Of a stretch of 64,000 nucleotides of DNA, positions 9,481-19,549 are shown in pieces; position 1 is the first letter of the stretch, and each line of letters starts with the position of its first letter. The stretch covers positions 25,118,155 through 25,182,154 of the forward strand of contig LS997567.1 in the NCBI GenBank assembly GCA_000469685.2, read 5' to 3'. The notes beneath the pieces are model-generated. The model saw only the letters and a list, made by a program, of their open reading frames with translations, was not told where the DNA came from and did not search any database. Source of the stretch: Haemonchus contortus. Its lineage: Eukaryota; Nematoda; Chromadorea; Rhabditida; Trichostrongylidae. Position numbers and translations under genes: made by a program.

Positions 9481-9690
9481 CCTTTTTTTGATCCGTTCTT
9501 ACTTTAACTTCTGAACACCCAGCGTTCTACGTTTTATATTCCCAACTCCAAGTTTTTTTTGCACTTCCTAATATTTCAAAGTGTGAGGGAACCTTGATTC
9601 GTGGGTTCGATATTAATTCAACAGCGGCTGGCATAGAGTCCAGCACAGGTTAGCCGAGGTCAGCCCACAGACCAGCTGGGCTACGCACGC
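9478..9690 (+). repeat. Dispersed direct repeat, copy 1
   Basis: About 210 bases beginning CCTTTTTTTGATCCGTT and ending in a CTGGCATAGAGTCCAGCACA / TGAGGTCAGCCCACAG-like block. A diverged second copy in the same orientation is at 10,296-10,500. No coding content. The pair encloses about 600 bases of unrelated sequence. Confidence 0.6.
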
Positions 9691-10295
9691 TAACGTGTGC
9701 ATCACATGTCCACAAACGCTTACCTACGATCCCACTCAAAAGAAGCGGAAACATTTTCATGCTCCATACACACGACACTTCCCCACCCAAAATTACGTTT
9801 AGGTTTTCTTTCTGGAAACCGGTCCTTAAGAGTGAAGGGTTCTCCAGGTGTGTAGCTAACGTGAACATTCACATTCCAAATTTCGCTTCAATTTATCTAC
9901 AGAAAATGGTGCATCCCAACGAAAAACTCTCAGCAAAGGGTTTGATGATGCCTGATTCCCACTGTTGACAGTGTAAGACCCTCCCACCCTACCTCGTCTC
10001 TCTTCTGAAAGTTGGATCGCCCTGTGATTAAACAAAGCAAGTAGGATTCATCAAGCGACAGAAAGCATGGAGGCTCTGATTTGCAGCCAATGAAGTCACA
10101 CCGTGGTTAGGGATCGGTATAGTTTTAGTGGACTTTTCACAGCACCTTCCTCACCGAGCCCACGTGGCATTTGCCACACCCCTAATCGCTGTTAAGTGAC
10201 TTTTGGCGAAATTACACTCAAAACGACATAAAACCAAGAGAACATGTAAAGACCAAAACCAGGGCATCTTAGCATATTTAACAGTGAGATGAATC
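9691..10295. other. Spacer between direct repeats, no gene seen
   Basis: I found no homology to the other repeats here and no convincing coding frame. A short ORF on each strand is no longer than expected by chance. Confidence 0.4.
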
Positions 10296-10500
10296 CTTTT
10301 TTGATCCGTTATTCTGCTTTCTACACCGTACCGCGTCTTTCGTTTTATTACCACAACATTTTGTTTGCTTTCTACAGATAAATACATCAAAAGAAAGCAA
10401 GAAAACTCTGAGTTGCTAACTTCGGTATTGATTCAAGTGAGTCTGGCATAGAAGCCAGCATAGGTTAACTGAGGTCAGTCCACAGGCGAGTGAATGGAGG
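10296..10500 (+). repeat. Dispersed direct repeat, copy 2
   Basis: Diverged copy of 9,478-9,690, again starting CCTTTTTTGATCCGTT and carrying CTGGCATAGAAGCCAGCATA. The region 10,501-10,860 after it is GC-rich and unrecognised; it could be the 5' untranslated part of the CR1-like element that follows. Confidence 0.6.
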
Positions 10501-10887
10501 TGCTATCGCGGTTGGGACGGTCGCGGCACATCTCTGCTCGCCTACCGGGCGCAAGCCAGCGCCTTCAAACGGTCCGTGTTCGTCGCGGAGATGGCAGCGG
10601 ATCGGTATAGCGGACAAAGTGATAATGTCCGAGGGGAAGAATACTTTCCTTCCTTCCTGAGTTCGACAACGGAGCACCAGCATAAACCTGACCGGCGATC
10701 GCTCACCGTTCCTCCTACATGGAGGGATGCTCCATGTGCTGCCATCAAGGAAGAGAATATTCGAAGCCATTGAGGGCCCGGTTTGAAGCAGCTGAAGGAG
10801 CCCTGTCCTTACTAAGGTAGCTGGGTGAACGGCCATAGTGTGAGCATTCGTGCACTTTATTACTGTGCCATTTTTATGTAGGTATTA

Positions 10888-11370
10888 TTGTACAACCCTG
10901 CTGAAACCGTGGCTGCTGAAAAACGGGCGCGATCTGTGGTCATCTCAGGTATTCATGAAGATTCTACTCCTATGGCATCTAAGCGTCAGGCTGCAAAGAA
11001 ACGGGCGGTAAGTGAGATTTTGGATGAGCTTGATGTTGAGGCTCGACCTGTTGAGGTTTTTAGATTAGGAAGGCTTGAGCCCGGCAAAACTCGTCTTGTT
11101 AAATGTGTTTTTTCCTCCTGTAAGCAATATTTTGATACTCTTAAAAATGCTAAATTGTTGAAAAATAGTTCATCGTTCAAGGGCATTTTATTCGGAAGTC
11201 TATGACTCTTAGTGAGATTGAAAATGAAAGGAAGCTCCGCGCCCGTGCAAAGGAGCTCAGTGACCCTGATCCTAGTGGTGAGAAAGTTTTTGTCGTCTTT
11301 AGACAACAGATAGTCAGAAAGTCCGAGATTCCGGGTATCATTAATTTGAAGTCAGGAAATTCAAAAAACT
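10888..11370 (+). pseudogene. CR1-like ORF1 (nucleic-acid-binding protein) relic
   Basis: SVVISGIHEDSTP begins a frame with RAVSEILDELDVEARPVEVF, RLGRLEPGKTRLVKCVF and, after a one-base shift near 11,190, FIRKSMTLSEIENERKLR. This is the RNA-recognition-like layout of ORF1 in CR1-type elements, a protein thought to chaperone element RNA. The N-terminal zinc finger or coiled coil of complete ORF1 proteins is not seen. The frame ends at about 11,370, shortly before the endonuclease. Confidence 0.6.
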
Positions 11371-11429
11371 AGTTGCACCATGACATCAGTTTTCATTTGT
11401 TCTTTTTAATGCGCATAGTCTTGGTAATA

Positions 11430-14200
11430 AACTCATAGAGCTCCACATTTTCATTTTATGTCGCTTAATAAGCCCCATACGGTGTTTATCACTGAGACCT
11501 GGTTTAGTGAGAAGATCATCGATTCGAAGATCAAGTCTGTGCTCCCTTATAAGCTTGTTATTATAAAAGAGACAGAGTAAGTAAGAGAGGTGGCGGGCTT
11601 TGCGTACTCTTGCGAGACCAGATCGATGTCAAAGAGGTACCTTTTGACCTTCCCAATATTTCGGCGGATGTTATTTGTTTCGATTTACTCACTGACAGCG
11701 GTGATTACATTCGATTTGTTCTAATTTATCGTCCTCCGAGTCAAAGTGCCCAAGATGACGAGAGGCTATGTAGTCTCATTTCGGACTTATGTGCGGTGTC
11801 TAGTAATATTGTTCTCCTTGGCGATCTCAATTTCAATATTGATTGGTCTTGCATTGAGGCACCCTTAACACGCAAACCTAAGTTCAGACGGTTTGTAGCC
11901 CTATTTTCCAGTCTGAATCTCAATCAAAATGTCTTTGAACCAACGTGTGGGTCTTCCGTCCTCGACGTTATTTTCACTTCTTCAGAACTCTCCGCTAGCG
12001 TGTCCGTTTACCCACCACTTGGTGCATCGGATCACAATGTGATCAAATGCCTGATCGATATCCCAATCAATTAAAGGGATAGCGCCGTCAATATTAGTTG
12101 GAGAGATTATTCTAGAGCCAATGTCGTAGAGATTAATAATGAACTTGGCAAAATTGATTGGTTTTCTGTTTTTGATAAATATCTTTCGATTGATGATGTT
12201 TACGATAGATTCTTGTCCATTGTGCATATGATTAATGATCGTTACGTTCCTATCAGAAGGCATCTCTCCTTGTGGGAAACATACCCTCAGCACATCAGAA
12301 ATCTATATGATCAAAGAGAAAGGTTATTTCGGTCACTTGATAATCCGGTGACGTCTTCTGAGTACAAAAAAATCAACAGTGATTTTACATTCCATCTTAA
12401 GAGGTTCATTACTTACAAAGGGAGAAAGCTCGCGAGCTGTAGAAATATGAAAGGTCTTTTTTGCTATGTTAGCAAAAGATGGGTAAAAAGTATTGTGTTC
12501 CTTGCGTGTATGATTCATTGGATAATGCCCCGATATCTGTATCAAACAAAGCTAACGCGCTGGCAGATTACTTTGCTAGTGTGTTTGCATCTGATGCAAC
12601 CACTGGAAGCCTCCTTGTATTAATCGACACTGATTGCCCGTTGCCAGTCATAACCCCTTCTGAGGTCTTCAAATACCTACGCCGTGTCAAGAATTCATCA
12701 TCCATTTCTGACGGGATGCCTGCAAGTTTTTTGTATGATGTTTGAAAACTTGCTGCTCCCATTTGTCATTATGAATATTTCGCTACTTGGCGGTGAAATT
12801 CCTCGCTATCGGAGGGAGGCCATCGTAACGCCTATCCCTAAGAAACCTTTTGCCTCGTCGCCGAAAGACTTCAGGCCAATAAGCTTAACCCCTACGCCAT
12901 GCAAAGTAATGGAGAAAATGTTGAAGTCATGTTTCCTCGAATGGTTTGAGAAATTCAATCTTATACCTCTTCAGCAATTCGGTTTCGTTAAAGGTTGCTC
13001 TACCTGTTTGCAACATTTAGAATGCACCCATAAGTGGGCTGTTGCTCTCGGTTTGTCGAAAGAGTTGATATCATTAACTTTGATTTGAGTAAAGCTTTTG
13101 ATTCAGTTGTTCACGAAAAACTCCTCCAAAGACTTGACAGCGTTGGTATTAGAGGTGCCCTTTTGAACTGGATGAGGTCGTATCTTCGAGAGCGTACTTT
13201 CGTGGTTAATTACAAGGGCACTGCTTCTCATAAGTGTCACTGTGATTCAGGGGTTCCTCAGGGGGGTGTTTCATCCCCGTTGCTGTTTATTATATATACA
13301 ATGAATCTCCCTACCGCTTTATGTTTCAGTCGGGATGTAGACGTATATGCCTTCGCTGATGATGTTAAAGCTTTACCTGTACTGACTGCGGTAATTTTTC
13401 TGAAGCCAAGTCCTTACTGGACAATGTTTTCGATCGTATGACACAATGGACAAGCGATTGGGGCCTCAGGCTCAATGTTGATCTGTTGCTTACTTTCACT
13501 AAGCAACAGATCGGTAGAGCTCTCACTTAATGGTATGTCATCATCTACAGCTCTAAACCAATGTCGCGATCTTGGCGTTATTGTTTCGAAGTCCTTGAGC
13601 TGAGAATCGCATATTGATGCCATGGCCAGGGCGCTCAGGCGCCTCTACTGCTTGTTCAGAATCGTTAAGATTTCCGACCTAGCGATTCTCATCAAGCTGT
13701 ACAAGGCCTATGTGGTCCCCATTCTTGAATATTGCTGTCAAGTTTGGAGCCCTAGCTCGAGAAAACTCATTTGTAAACTCGAAAAAGTTCAAATGATTTT
13801 CACCAGGCTCTTGTACTATCGCATCTTCCCTGAGCCCGGATACCCAAGATCTCTGCCACCTTACAGCATTCGTTTGAAAGAACTTGGAATGAAAAGTCTT
13901 CTCTTCAGGCGGACATTTTCTGACATAGTTCTCGCTTTTGAAATTTTGAAGGGTGAGCCTTGCTTACGTCCTTCAAACTTTTGGTCCCTTAAGCCGTCGA
14001 CCAAGGCCATCCTATAATATCTGTACTTATAGAGCGAGTCACAGTTTTCGATTGCAGTATTGCCACGAATTCCTTCTTCTACAGGACGTCCATTTGGCTC
14101 AATAAACTTCCTGTTGAGCTCTTCCAGAAAAGAACGACATCCCAGTTCAAAAAAGCGCAACTTAGAATTGAGTTCATGCGTTTGATTGGTGTGCAAGACT
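11430..14200 (+). pseudogene. CR1-like endonuclease-reverse transcriptase relic
   Basis: The endonuclease is partly open at 11,610-12,074 with VLIYRPPSQS, LLGDLNFNIDW and GASDHNVIK, the last two being the catalytic DxN and SDH motifs. The reverse transcriptase follows in at least five frames: PIPKKPFASSPKDFRPISL, FDLSKAFDSVVHEKLLQRL (motif A), DSGVPQGGVSSPLLFIIY and YAFADDVKALPV (motif C). A thumb region follows to about 14,200, including YVVPILEYCCQVWSP, which is diagnostic of CR1/jockey-type enzymes. At least five frame breaks make it non-functional. Confidence 0.85.
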
Positions 14201-15108
14201 TTTAGTCGTTTAAGGCTTTTACGTTTTCGATTGTTGAGACTTTCTCTCTATCGATCTTGCGGTCTCACTTTGTTTCACTTTGTCTTGAGTGTCTTTTCCT
14301 GATATCATTCAATCTCATTTATTGCGTAAGCTCTAGGCAAGCTCAAGCGTAGGGCCGCCATTCGTCTTTAGGTTCGTCCTGCCATCCTTGGCCATTGTAG
14401 GACATAAATTAGCAGTAAAATGCAGCTACAGTACTGTGCTACCCACTGTTCTGGCTGTCGTCTAATGTTTCAAGGCAAGCGAGGGTTAACGGGCGCGTGC
14501 TTTTTTTAGGTACGTACTTGGGTCTGAGTTTTACGCCCGAAATTCGTGTTTAGATCAAAGAGGCATGCACCATGCCCGCCCCGGAATAGCCACGGCTAAT
14601 TGCGTTGCTCAGGCTTACCCTTCTATTGCCAGTCTTTATTGCCAGTTCCAATGCAGCCCTTAAGTCATGCAGTGTGGTCGCATGCAGACAAGAACAACTT
14701 CCCTTACATATTGTGTGTGGTGTTCTGTCCAATAATGTCCATTTGGATGCTATAGTTATGTGCTATTCGCTTTAAAGTGCTGCCCTACCGATAGCTTCCT
14801 TCTACCTCGTCATTCTACCTCGTCATAGTGCCCTCCCCTCTAATCAGAATGTCGCTTAATCTGTCTCAATATGTATACGTGTGCTTTCGCTTATGTTTTC
14901 ACCTTGCTTTTGCCCTTATGTTGCTTTCCAATTCCGTTTGACCAGGGTTTTTTTTGCCTACTTTATGTTACAAATCGTTAGTATTTGTTAGGTTGCTCAG
15001 TTTTTTTCGTTTTGTTTGGTTACGCTCCAGTCATGCCCAGTTTTGTGTTTTGTGTGTAATAGGGTGCACCCTGAGTGCATTTAAAATAAAGCAAATAAAA
15101 TAAAATAC

Positions 15109-15939
15109 ATATACATTTGTCGTAAGCTCTTATTTCTCATAGGCACATATTTTTTTGAGTGTTTACCCGCTTGCATTACGCAATGTTAGCTTGGTTGAAG
15201 TGGGTAATTCGAATTGGACCACTCCTTTTAACTTGTGTGTTCTTCCCTTCGGGGATAGATATTAGGGTGAACAAGGGCAATAGTGGCGATAGGTTAGACA
15301 GATAGGCTGTGTTGTCGTTCAAGGTGAGCCCCTCCACGGGAACACGTACACACCTGTGGGGCAGGATCGGTGTTGGGAACCGGTGTCAATTGCCTGGAAT
15401 GGGAGCCCAGACCGCGAAATGGTGCATCCCGGGAGTGAGAACAGGGCAGCCTGCTCCCGGGTCTCCCGTAACTTATGAACCAAAGAGCGTAAACGACGAT
15501 TGCAACCACTGAGCTCCTCTTGGTCCGTCGCGAAATGATTGGGTTGATGGACCCAGATGGGAGTCTCGAGAGTAAAACCGTGGGCGGCCACCTTCTCCAG
15601 CGCTGGAAGATGAGCATGACGACTTAACACGGGATGTGAACTGGCGAGGAAGGAGTGGTACTCGCGAATCCGGTACGAATGCGGCGACCTGCTACCAGAG
15701 AACCCACTGGGTACAAGATTCATTACAAAGACACAGGGAGGTCCGTCTTGAGGATGCTCTCCGACCGTTGATGATGTTTTGCTGATGCTAGGATCCTCGT
15801 GATCCGGACAGTAGATGCGAAGCTTGGAAACTCCGCGCCTGTCTCATAAGTGCATCGTAAGCAGGCTGCCCAGAATTCCAGCTCTTGGATCTCTGTGCGA
15901 GCTGAAGAAGTGCTAACGCAGTCATTTCTCTACCCAACG
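15109..15939. other. Unrecognised stretch with one 134-codon minus-strand ORF
   Basis: 15,319-15,723 on the minus strand is open for 134 codons (it includes SYRIREYHSFLASSHPVLS and CNRRLRSLVHKLRETREQAA). I do not recognise a family. It could be a decayed element ORF or a host exon. The rest shows no gene; (GGTGAAC)-type or TA-rich repeats are absent. Confidence 0.3.
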
Positions 15940-16911
15940 CTCATTCTGAAAGGTGAACCATTAGTCTGCATCACTCCTCCGTCTTGGAATTCGCTAAAGT
16001 CTGTATGGAAGAAGACTTGTTGAGAAGTATGTGGATCTCTGAAAATAAGACGAGCTCGACTTGAACGGGCGCGTAAGCGCCTTCACTGGTCTTTCGACCA
16101 ATGGCGCGAAGTCATCTAGAGCGACTGGTCAAAGATTGTTTCGCTTGGTACAGATGGGATTTCGTTCGTAAACGACCTCTAAATTCGATTTTCGACCCCA
16201 AGTACCTAATGGCAGCTCTCAGGCATGGTGTCGCTTCAGTATTGCTTTGGGGATGTTTCCCGAGTCTAGGTTTGACGACACTAAGATTATAGTCGACCGT
16301 TCAAGTCGACTATAATCCTAGTGTCCCTGCACTATAATCCCACCACTATGGACCACCACAAGTACGTAGTCATTTGCAGAAATGCATGCTACCTTTCGCC
16401 CGTCCTGTACATGGCAGCAAACTTACTTCCCAGCAGGATGCCACCCCAAACAGAGATCTAGAGAGGGGCGCGAGTGGCTGACTCATCGAAAAAGTCGATG
16501 CCTTGTCGAACCCGGCCAGTCCCCTGACCTGAACATCATTGAGATCTCGTGGCAGGAACTCAAGAAAAGGATAGGTGGTGAAACAGTCACAAATGCTGCC
16601 CATGAGCTTGCCCAAATTGAAGAAGAGTGGAAAAAAATTGATAAGTGCCTGCTCGACTTCCCCTCTTCTTTGTTCCGCATTAGCGCTCATACACTTTGGA
16701 CATGGCAAAAAGGAAAGTAATCCGAGAACCGCCAGTGCCCCTATTTTCAGTTGGTTTTGATTTTAAGCTCTTTGGGATATTTGGAACATGATCAAAATGC
16801 AGGTTAATAGTGGTAAATATTCGCCCTACACCAATGCTACACAATGAAATGTCGCATGATTAGAATCAGTAGAAGAAGAGTTACGACTGAGAAGCACGAC
16901 CGAAAAAGCAT
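15940..16911 (+). pseudogene. Tc1-family transposase relic (C-terminal two thirds)
   Basis: Decayed frames retain the Tc1 catalytic region. The DGISFV part corresponds to the first aspartate region, LRHGVASVLLWGCF is a standard Tc1 block, and GQSPDLNIIEISWQELKKRI carries the final glutamate of the DD34E triad. The second aspartate position is not intact. The DNA-binding N-terminus is missing. From about 16,730 the sequence matches the subterminal region of the copies at 4.6, 33.0 and 44.0 kb (GTTAATAGTGGTAAATATTC). So this is the probable autonomous relative of those elements. A 25-bp inverted repeat around ACTATAATCC at 16,280-16,325 interrupts the gene. Confidence 0.75.
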
Positions 16912-16964
16912 TTTGTCTCAAGAAGGAGGAGAGCCCGGTGTCAGCTGGGCGATTATATAAATAT
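16912..16964 (+). repeat. Left arm of a palindrome that encloses a mariner
   Basis: GGAGAGCCCGGTGTCAGCTG followed by GGCGATTATATA is repeated in inverse orientation at 18,158-18,200, on the far side of the mariner. Beyond it the arms stay similar through a CTCAAG/CTTGAG and an AAAGCATTTTG block. Together they form a near-perfect palindrome of about 55 bases per arm with a TA-rich centre. Confidence 0.8.
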
Positions 16965-18082
16965 TAAGTTGTTCGGAAAGGAATGCGCGTTGACTTTGCC
17001 CATTCATTTCTCCATTATTATAGAGAAATTTTCGAAACAGTTTTTTGTATTAGAAAGAGATTTTCATTGCACACCTTTTGATATATTTTTGGCTGTGTCC
17101 ACTTTGCTTTTTCTAAGCAAAAAAAGTTTGAAAGGTGCCTGACCGAAAATTCCTTTTGCGGGCTCGCATGTGGTACAACTTCAAGCAGGGAGAATCGGCT
17201 GCTAAATCTCATTGTGCCATATCTGAAGTATACGGCGAAGAAGCCCTGTCAAAAAGTCAGTGTCGACGATGGTTCCAGCGTTTCAAAAACTGTAATGAAG
17301 GCTTGGAGGACGAAGAACATGGAAGTCCGCCTCAGCTCGTCGATAACCAAGTGTTGAAGACTTTCATTAAATTGGATCCACACCAAACCACCCAAGAACT
17401 GGCAATACATGTTGACTGCTCAAACTCTACCATCCATGAAAATTTGCTGGCAATTGGCAAGACGAACAGGTGCGGAAAATGGGTACCGCACCAGCTGACG
17501 CGACGCGACGACGCAAACCAGGCAACACTAGTTGCGATGTCCGAAATTCTTCTTCATCGCTCCAAGAACAGCGGTTTTTTCAACTCTATTATTACATCAG
17601 ACGGGAAACGGATCTGCTTCGACAACACAACACAAAAAAGACAGTGGTTAGACGCCGGTGACACTCCAAAACACACTCTGAAACCGCATATACTCGGCAG
17701 AGAGGTGATGCTCAGTGTTTGGTGGAACAGCAAAGGTTGAGTGTGGTTTGAAGTCCTGAATTTGGGTCAGTCGGTTACGGCGGACATTTACGAAAATCAA
17801 TTGAACCGCGTAGATCGAGCACTGCGTCGTCAAGGTGTCAATGCAGCACTCCTTTGCCGAGAGAAAATCCAAAAACCGCGAAAAAGTCCAACTCAGGGTG
17901 TCCAACTACTTTGAGTCGCAGCCGGCCGAATTCTTAAGAAGAAGAATTTATTCTTTGCGTATACGTAGGCAAAAAGTCATTGATAGTAATGGAGAATATC
18001 TTTTGAATTGATCTTCTTAAGTTTCGTTTTTATCATAAAAAATTTTTTGAACTCAAACGTGCATTCCTTTCCGAACAACCTA
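16965..18082 (+). mobile_element. Mariner element, internally deleted
   Basis: The ends are inverted repeats (TTGTTCGGAAAGGAATGCGC at left, complement at right) flanked by TA. The same ends bound the minus-strand copy at 60,735-61,499. Length is about 1.1 kb, a little below a usual mariner. The insertion lies at the centre of a palindrome. Confidence 0.85.
17135..17905 (+). pseudogene. Mariner transposase, stop plus internal deletion
   Basis: The frame is open to 17,740. It includes the helix-turn-helix segment (EEALSKSQCRRWFQRFKNC), a WVPHQLTRRD linker and the catalytic SDGKRICFDN region with the first aspartate. KRQWLDAGDTP and EVMLSVWWNSKG complete the mariner signature. A TGA at 17,738-17,740 breaks the frame; coding resemblance continues (VWFEVLNLGQSVTADIYENQ) to about 17,850. 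There the sequence jumps to a C-terminal QGVQLL-type end, so the DNARPH motif and the third aspartate are deleted. Enzymes of this kind cut and paste elements at TA sites. This copy cannot, but its ends could still be mobilised in trans. Confidence 0.85.

Positions 18083-18083
<1 letters not shown>

Positions 18084-18161
<78 letters not shown>
18084..18161. repeat. (TA)n microsatellite, about 39 units
   Basis: Uninterrupted TA dinucleotides lie between the right mariner end and the right palindrome arm. The left side of the same palindrome has only a TATATA, so the expansion arose on one side after or during insertion. Confidence 0.95.
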
Positions 18162-18163
<2 letters not shown>

Positions 18164-18215
18164 CGCCCAGCTGACACCGGGCTCTCCTCCTTGAGGCAAA
18201 AGCATTTTGCCCGAA
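18162..18215 (+). repeat. Right arm of the mariner-enclosing palindrome
   Basis: TCGCCCAGCTGACACCGGGC and the following CTCTCCTCC are the inverse of 16,928-16,957. The similarity extends through TTGAGG and AAAAGCATTTTG. Confidence 0.8.
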
Positions 18216-18994
18216 AAGTATCGAATCAATGAAATTCTTTCTCCTTTTTTGTAAGTTATTTCGCTGTTTCGCTAAGCTAGAGTATAGATTATTAAATGCC
18301 TCTGAAGATGTAGCCTTTTTTTACGGATCATCAAATGAGAATCCAAACTTTACAGCGGCCGGATAAGTTTTGCCAAGAATGATGTCAAAGCAGAGGAAAC
18401 CGTTATCTTTCCCTGAATTGCAAACTTTGCTGGGTAGCGGTCGTAATTCAATAGCAACAAGTGGGCCAAATTCATCTCCTCATAATCGCACCACTTCTTG
18501 TCGAATGAAATATATCAAAAAGTCAAAGCTTGATCGTAAATAACGAAGGCGCTAAGATTTAATTTATAAGTAACCGCTTCTTTTGTCAGTGTTCCCATCC
18601 TGCCTCCTCCTATTGATTTTGCTCTCCAAGTCCAGGGGATCAGGAGTTATGGATTTTCTTTCAGACATTTATTTCGCGGAGACCCCCGTTCCTCGGGTCC
18701 GGCCCTACCATTCACCATAAGTATTCCCTTACTGCCGCCTGCCTCCTACCAAGTTTGAACGCCCTAGAGCCAAACTGAAAATTTTGGAGCGAAACCCCGC
18801 CCTTTGTGGACGGAGTCCGGTCCTGCCACCCACCACGTTCTCATCCTGCCCTTCGTTCTCCTACCGAGTTCAAACGCTATAGGTCCACGGGGACAGGAGT
18901 TATGAATTTCTGGTCAGATACACACACACCGACACACACACAAACACACACACAAACCCACCGACTAATCAACAGACACACTTAGCAAATTATG
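18216..18994 (+). repeat. Dispersed repeat with internal subrepeats and CA tail
   Basis: 18,216-18,590 shows nothing recognisable. From about 18,600 there are diverged tandem subrepeats of about 130-150 bases built around GCCTCCTACCAAGTTTGAACG, CTATAGGTCCACGG and a GGCGGAG-type segment. They end in a CA-rich run (18,920-18,960) and CACTTAGCAAATTATGTATTG. The same family is at 37,425-37,670 and its end at 4,021-4,150. BEL element C is inserted in its last bases: the uninterrupted family sequence at 37,650 reads TTATATGTTGTAGGAT. Confidence 0.7.
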
Positions 18995-18999
18995 TATTG
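18995..18999 (+). repeat. 5-bp target-site duplication of BEL element C (left copy)
   Basis: TATTG at 18,995-18,999 is repeated at 28,902-28,906, immediately outside the two LTRs. Five bases is the usual BEL/Pao duplication length. Confidence 0.9.
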
Positions 19000-19319
19000 T
19001 ATCGTCGTCTATTGCGACGATCACCTCACCATAACTTACTATCTCGTCGTCTCACTGTCTGAGACGACTCCCTCTAGCTTAACCCACGCCCCTAAACGGT
19101 GCGGGGTCAAGCGGCCCCGAGATAAGTAGGTCCCTCATTCTACCTTACGCAACAGCAGAGGCAGCACGTGGGTTGTATCGTTTAGATAAATTCTTATTAC
19201 TAACACTTTACTTCTGTGCATCTTATAGCGGTAACGACCGCGCTTATCATTCCAGTTGCTTTATTTTACTCCGTTATTACCGGAGTTATTTATAACAAAA
19301 CCACTGAACCATCCTAACA
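19000..19319 (+). repeat. 5' LTR of BEL element C
   Basis: Starts TATCGTCG and ends TAACA. The first 24 bases form an inverted repeat (ATCGTCG...CGACGAT). A GC-rich hairpin lies near 19,097-19,122 (CGGGG...CCCCG). No strong TATA box is evident; the TATA-poor body and TTATAGCGG at about 19,225 leave the transcription start unplaced. It would drive the genomic RNA. Confidence 0.95.
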
Positions 19320-19322
19320 TTT

Positions 19323-19339
19323 TGGTGCATCGGCTAAAA
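19323..19339 (+). other. Candidate primer-binding site
   Basis: TGGTGCATCGGCTAAAA lies three bases after the LTR. A TGG start complementary to the CCA end of a tRNA, at this distance, is the usual site where reverse transcription is primed. I did not match it to a specific tRNA. The roughly 210 bases to gag contain four copies of a TCGAACGAGGTTCT-like motif (from about 19,380 to 19,495), which could be a packaging or structural element. Confidence 0.6.
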
Positions 19340-19549
19340 TAAGTCGAGTAGATAAGCCAAAAAATCTTAGAATTAGAATCAAACGTGGTTCTAAAACATT
19401 CGAAAGCTAAATAAAACAGAATCTAACGAGGTTCTGTACAACAGGCAGAATCGAACGAGGTTCTGTGATATAAAAAGAATCGAACGAGGTTCTTCATTAA
19501 CTTTACAATTAATAGCATAATAACAAGCAAACTTAATCAACACAAAGCA

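Larger units (their letters stand above)
10861..15108 (+). mobile_element. CR1-like non-LTR retrotransposon, degraded
   Basis: A 4.2-kb element with two coding parts in the usual order (ORF1, then endonuclease plus reverse transcriptase), followed by a roughly 0.9-kb T-rich 3' untranslated region. It ends at an A-rich tail of AAATAA units at 15,085-15,108, with AATAAA just upstream. The left border is set by the start of ORF1 and is approximate. Multiple stops and frame changes are spread along the length, so the copy is old. Confidence 0.75.

Noticed and set aside
10465..10836. Overlapping ORFs on both strands ahead of the CR1-like ORF1
   Set aside because: All three are open because of GC richness; none shows a domain and they do not join ORF1.
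17977..18232. ORFs encoding long YIYI runs on both strands
   Set aside because: They are translations of the (TA)n microsatellite.
18900..18998. Extension of the 5' LTR of element C to the left
   Set aside because: The similarity with the 3' LTR starts sharply at 19,000, the preceding TATTG is repeated after the 3' LTR, and the sequence to the left belongs to another dispersed repeat.
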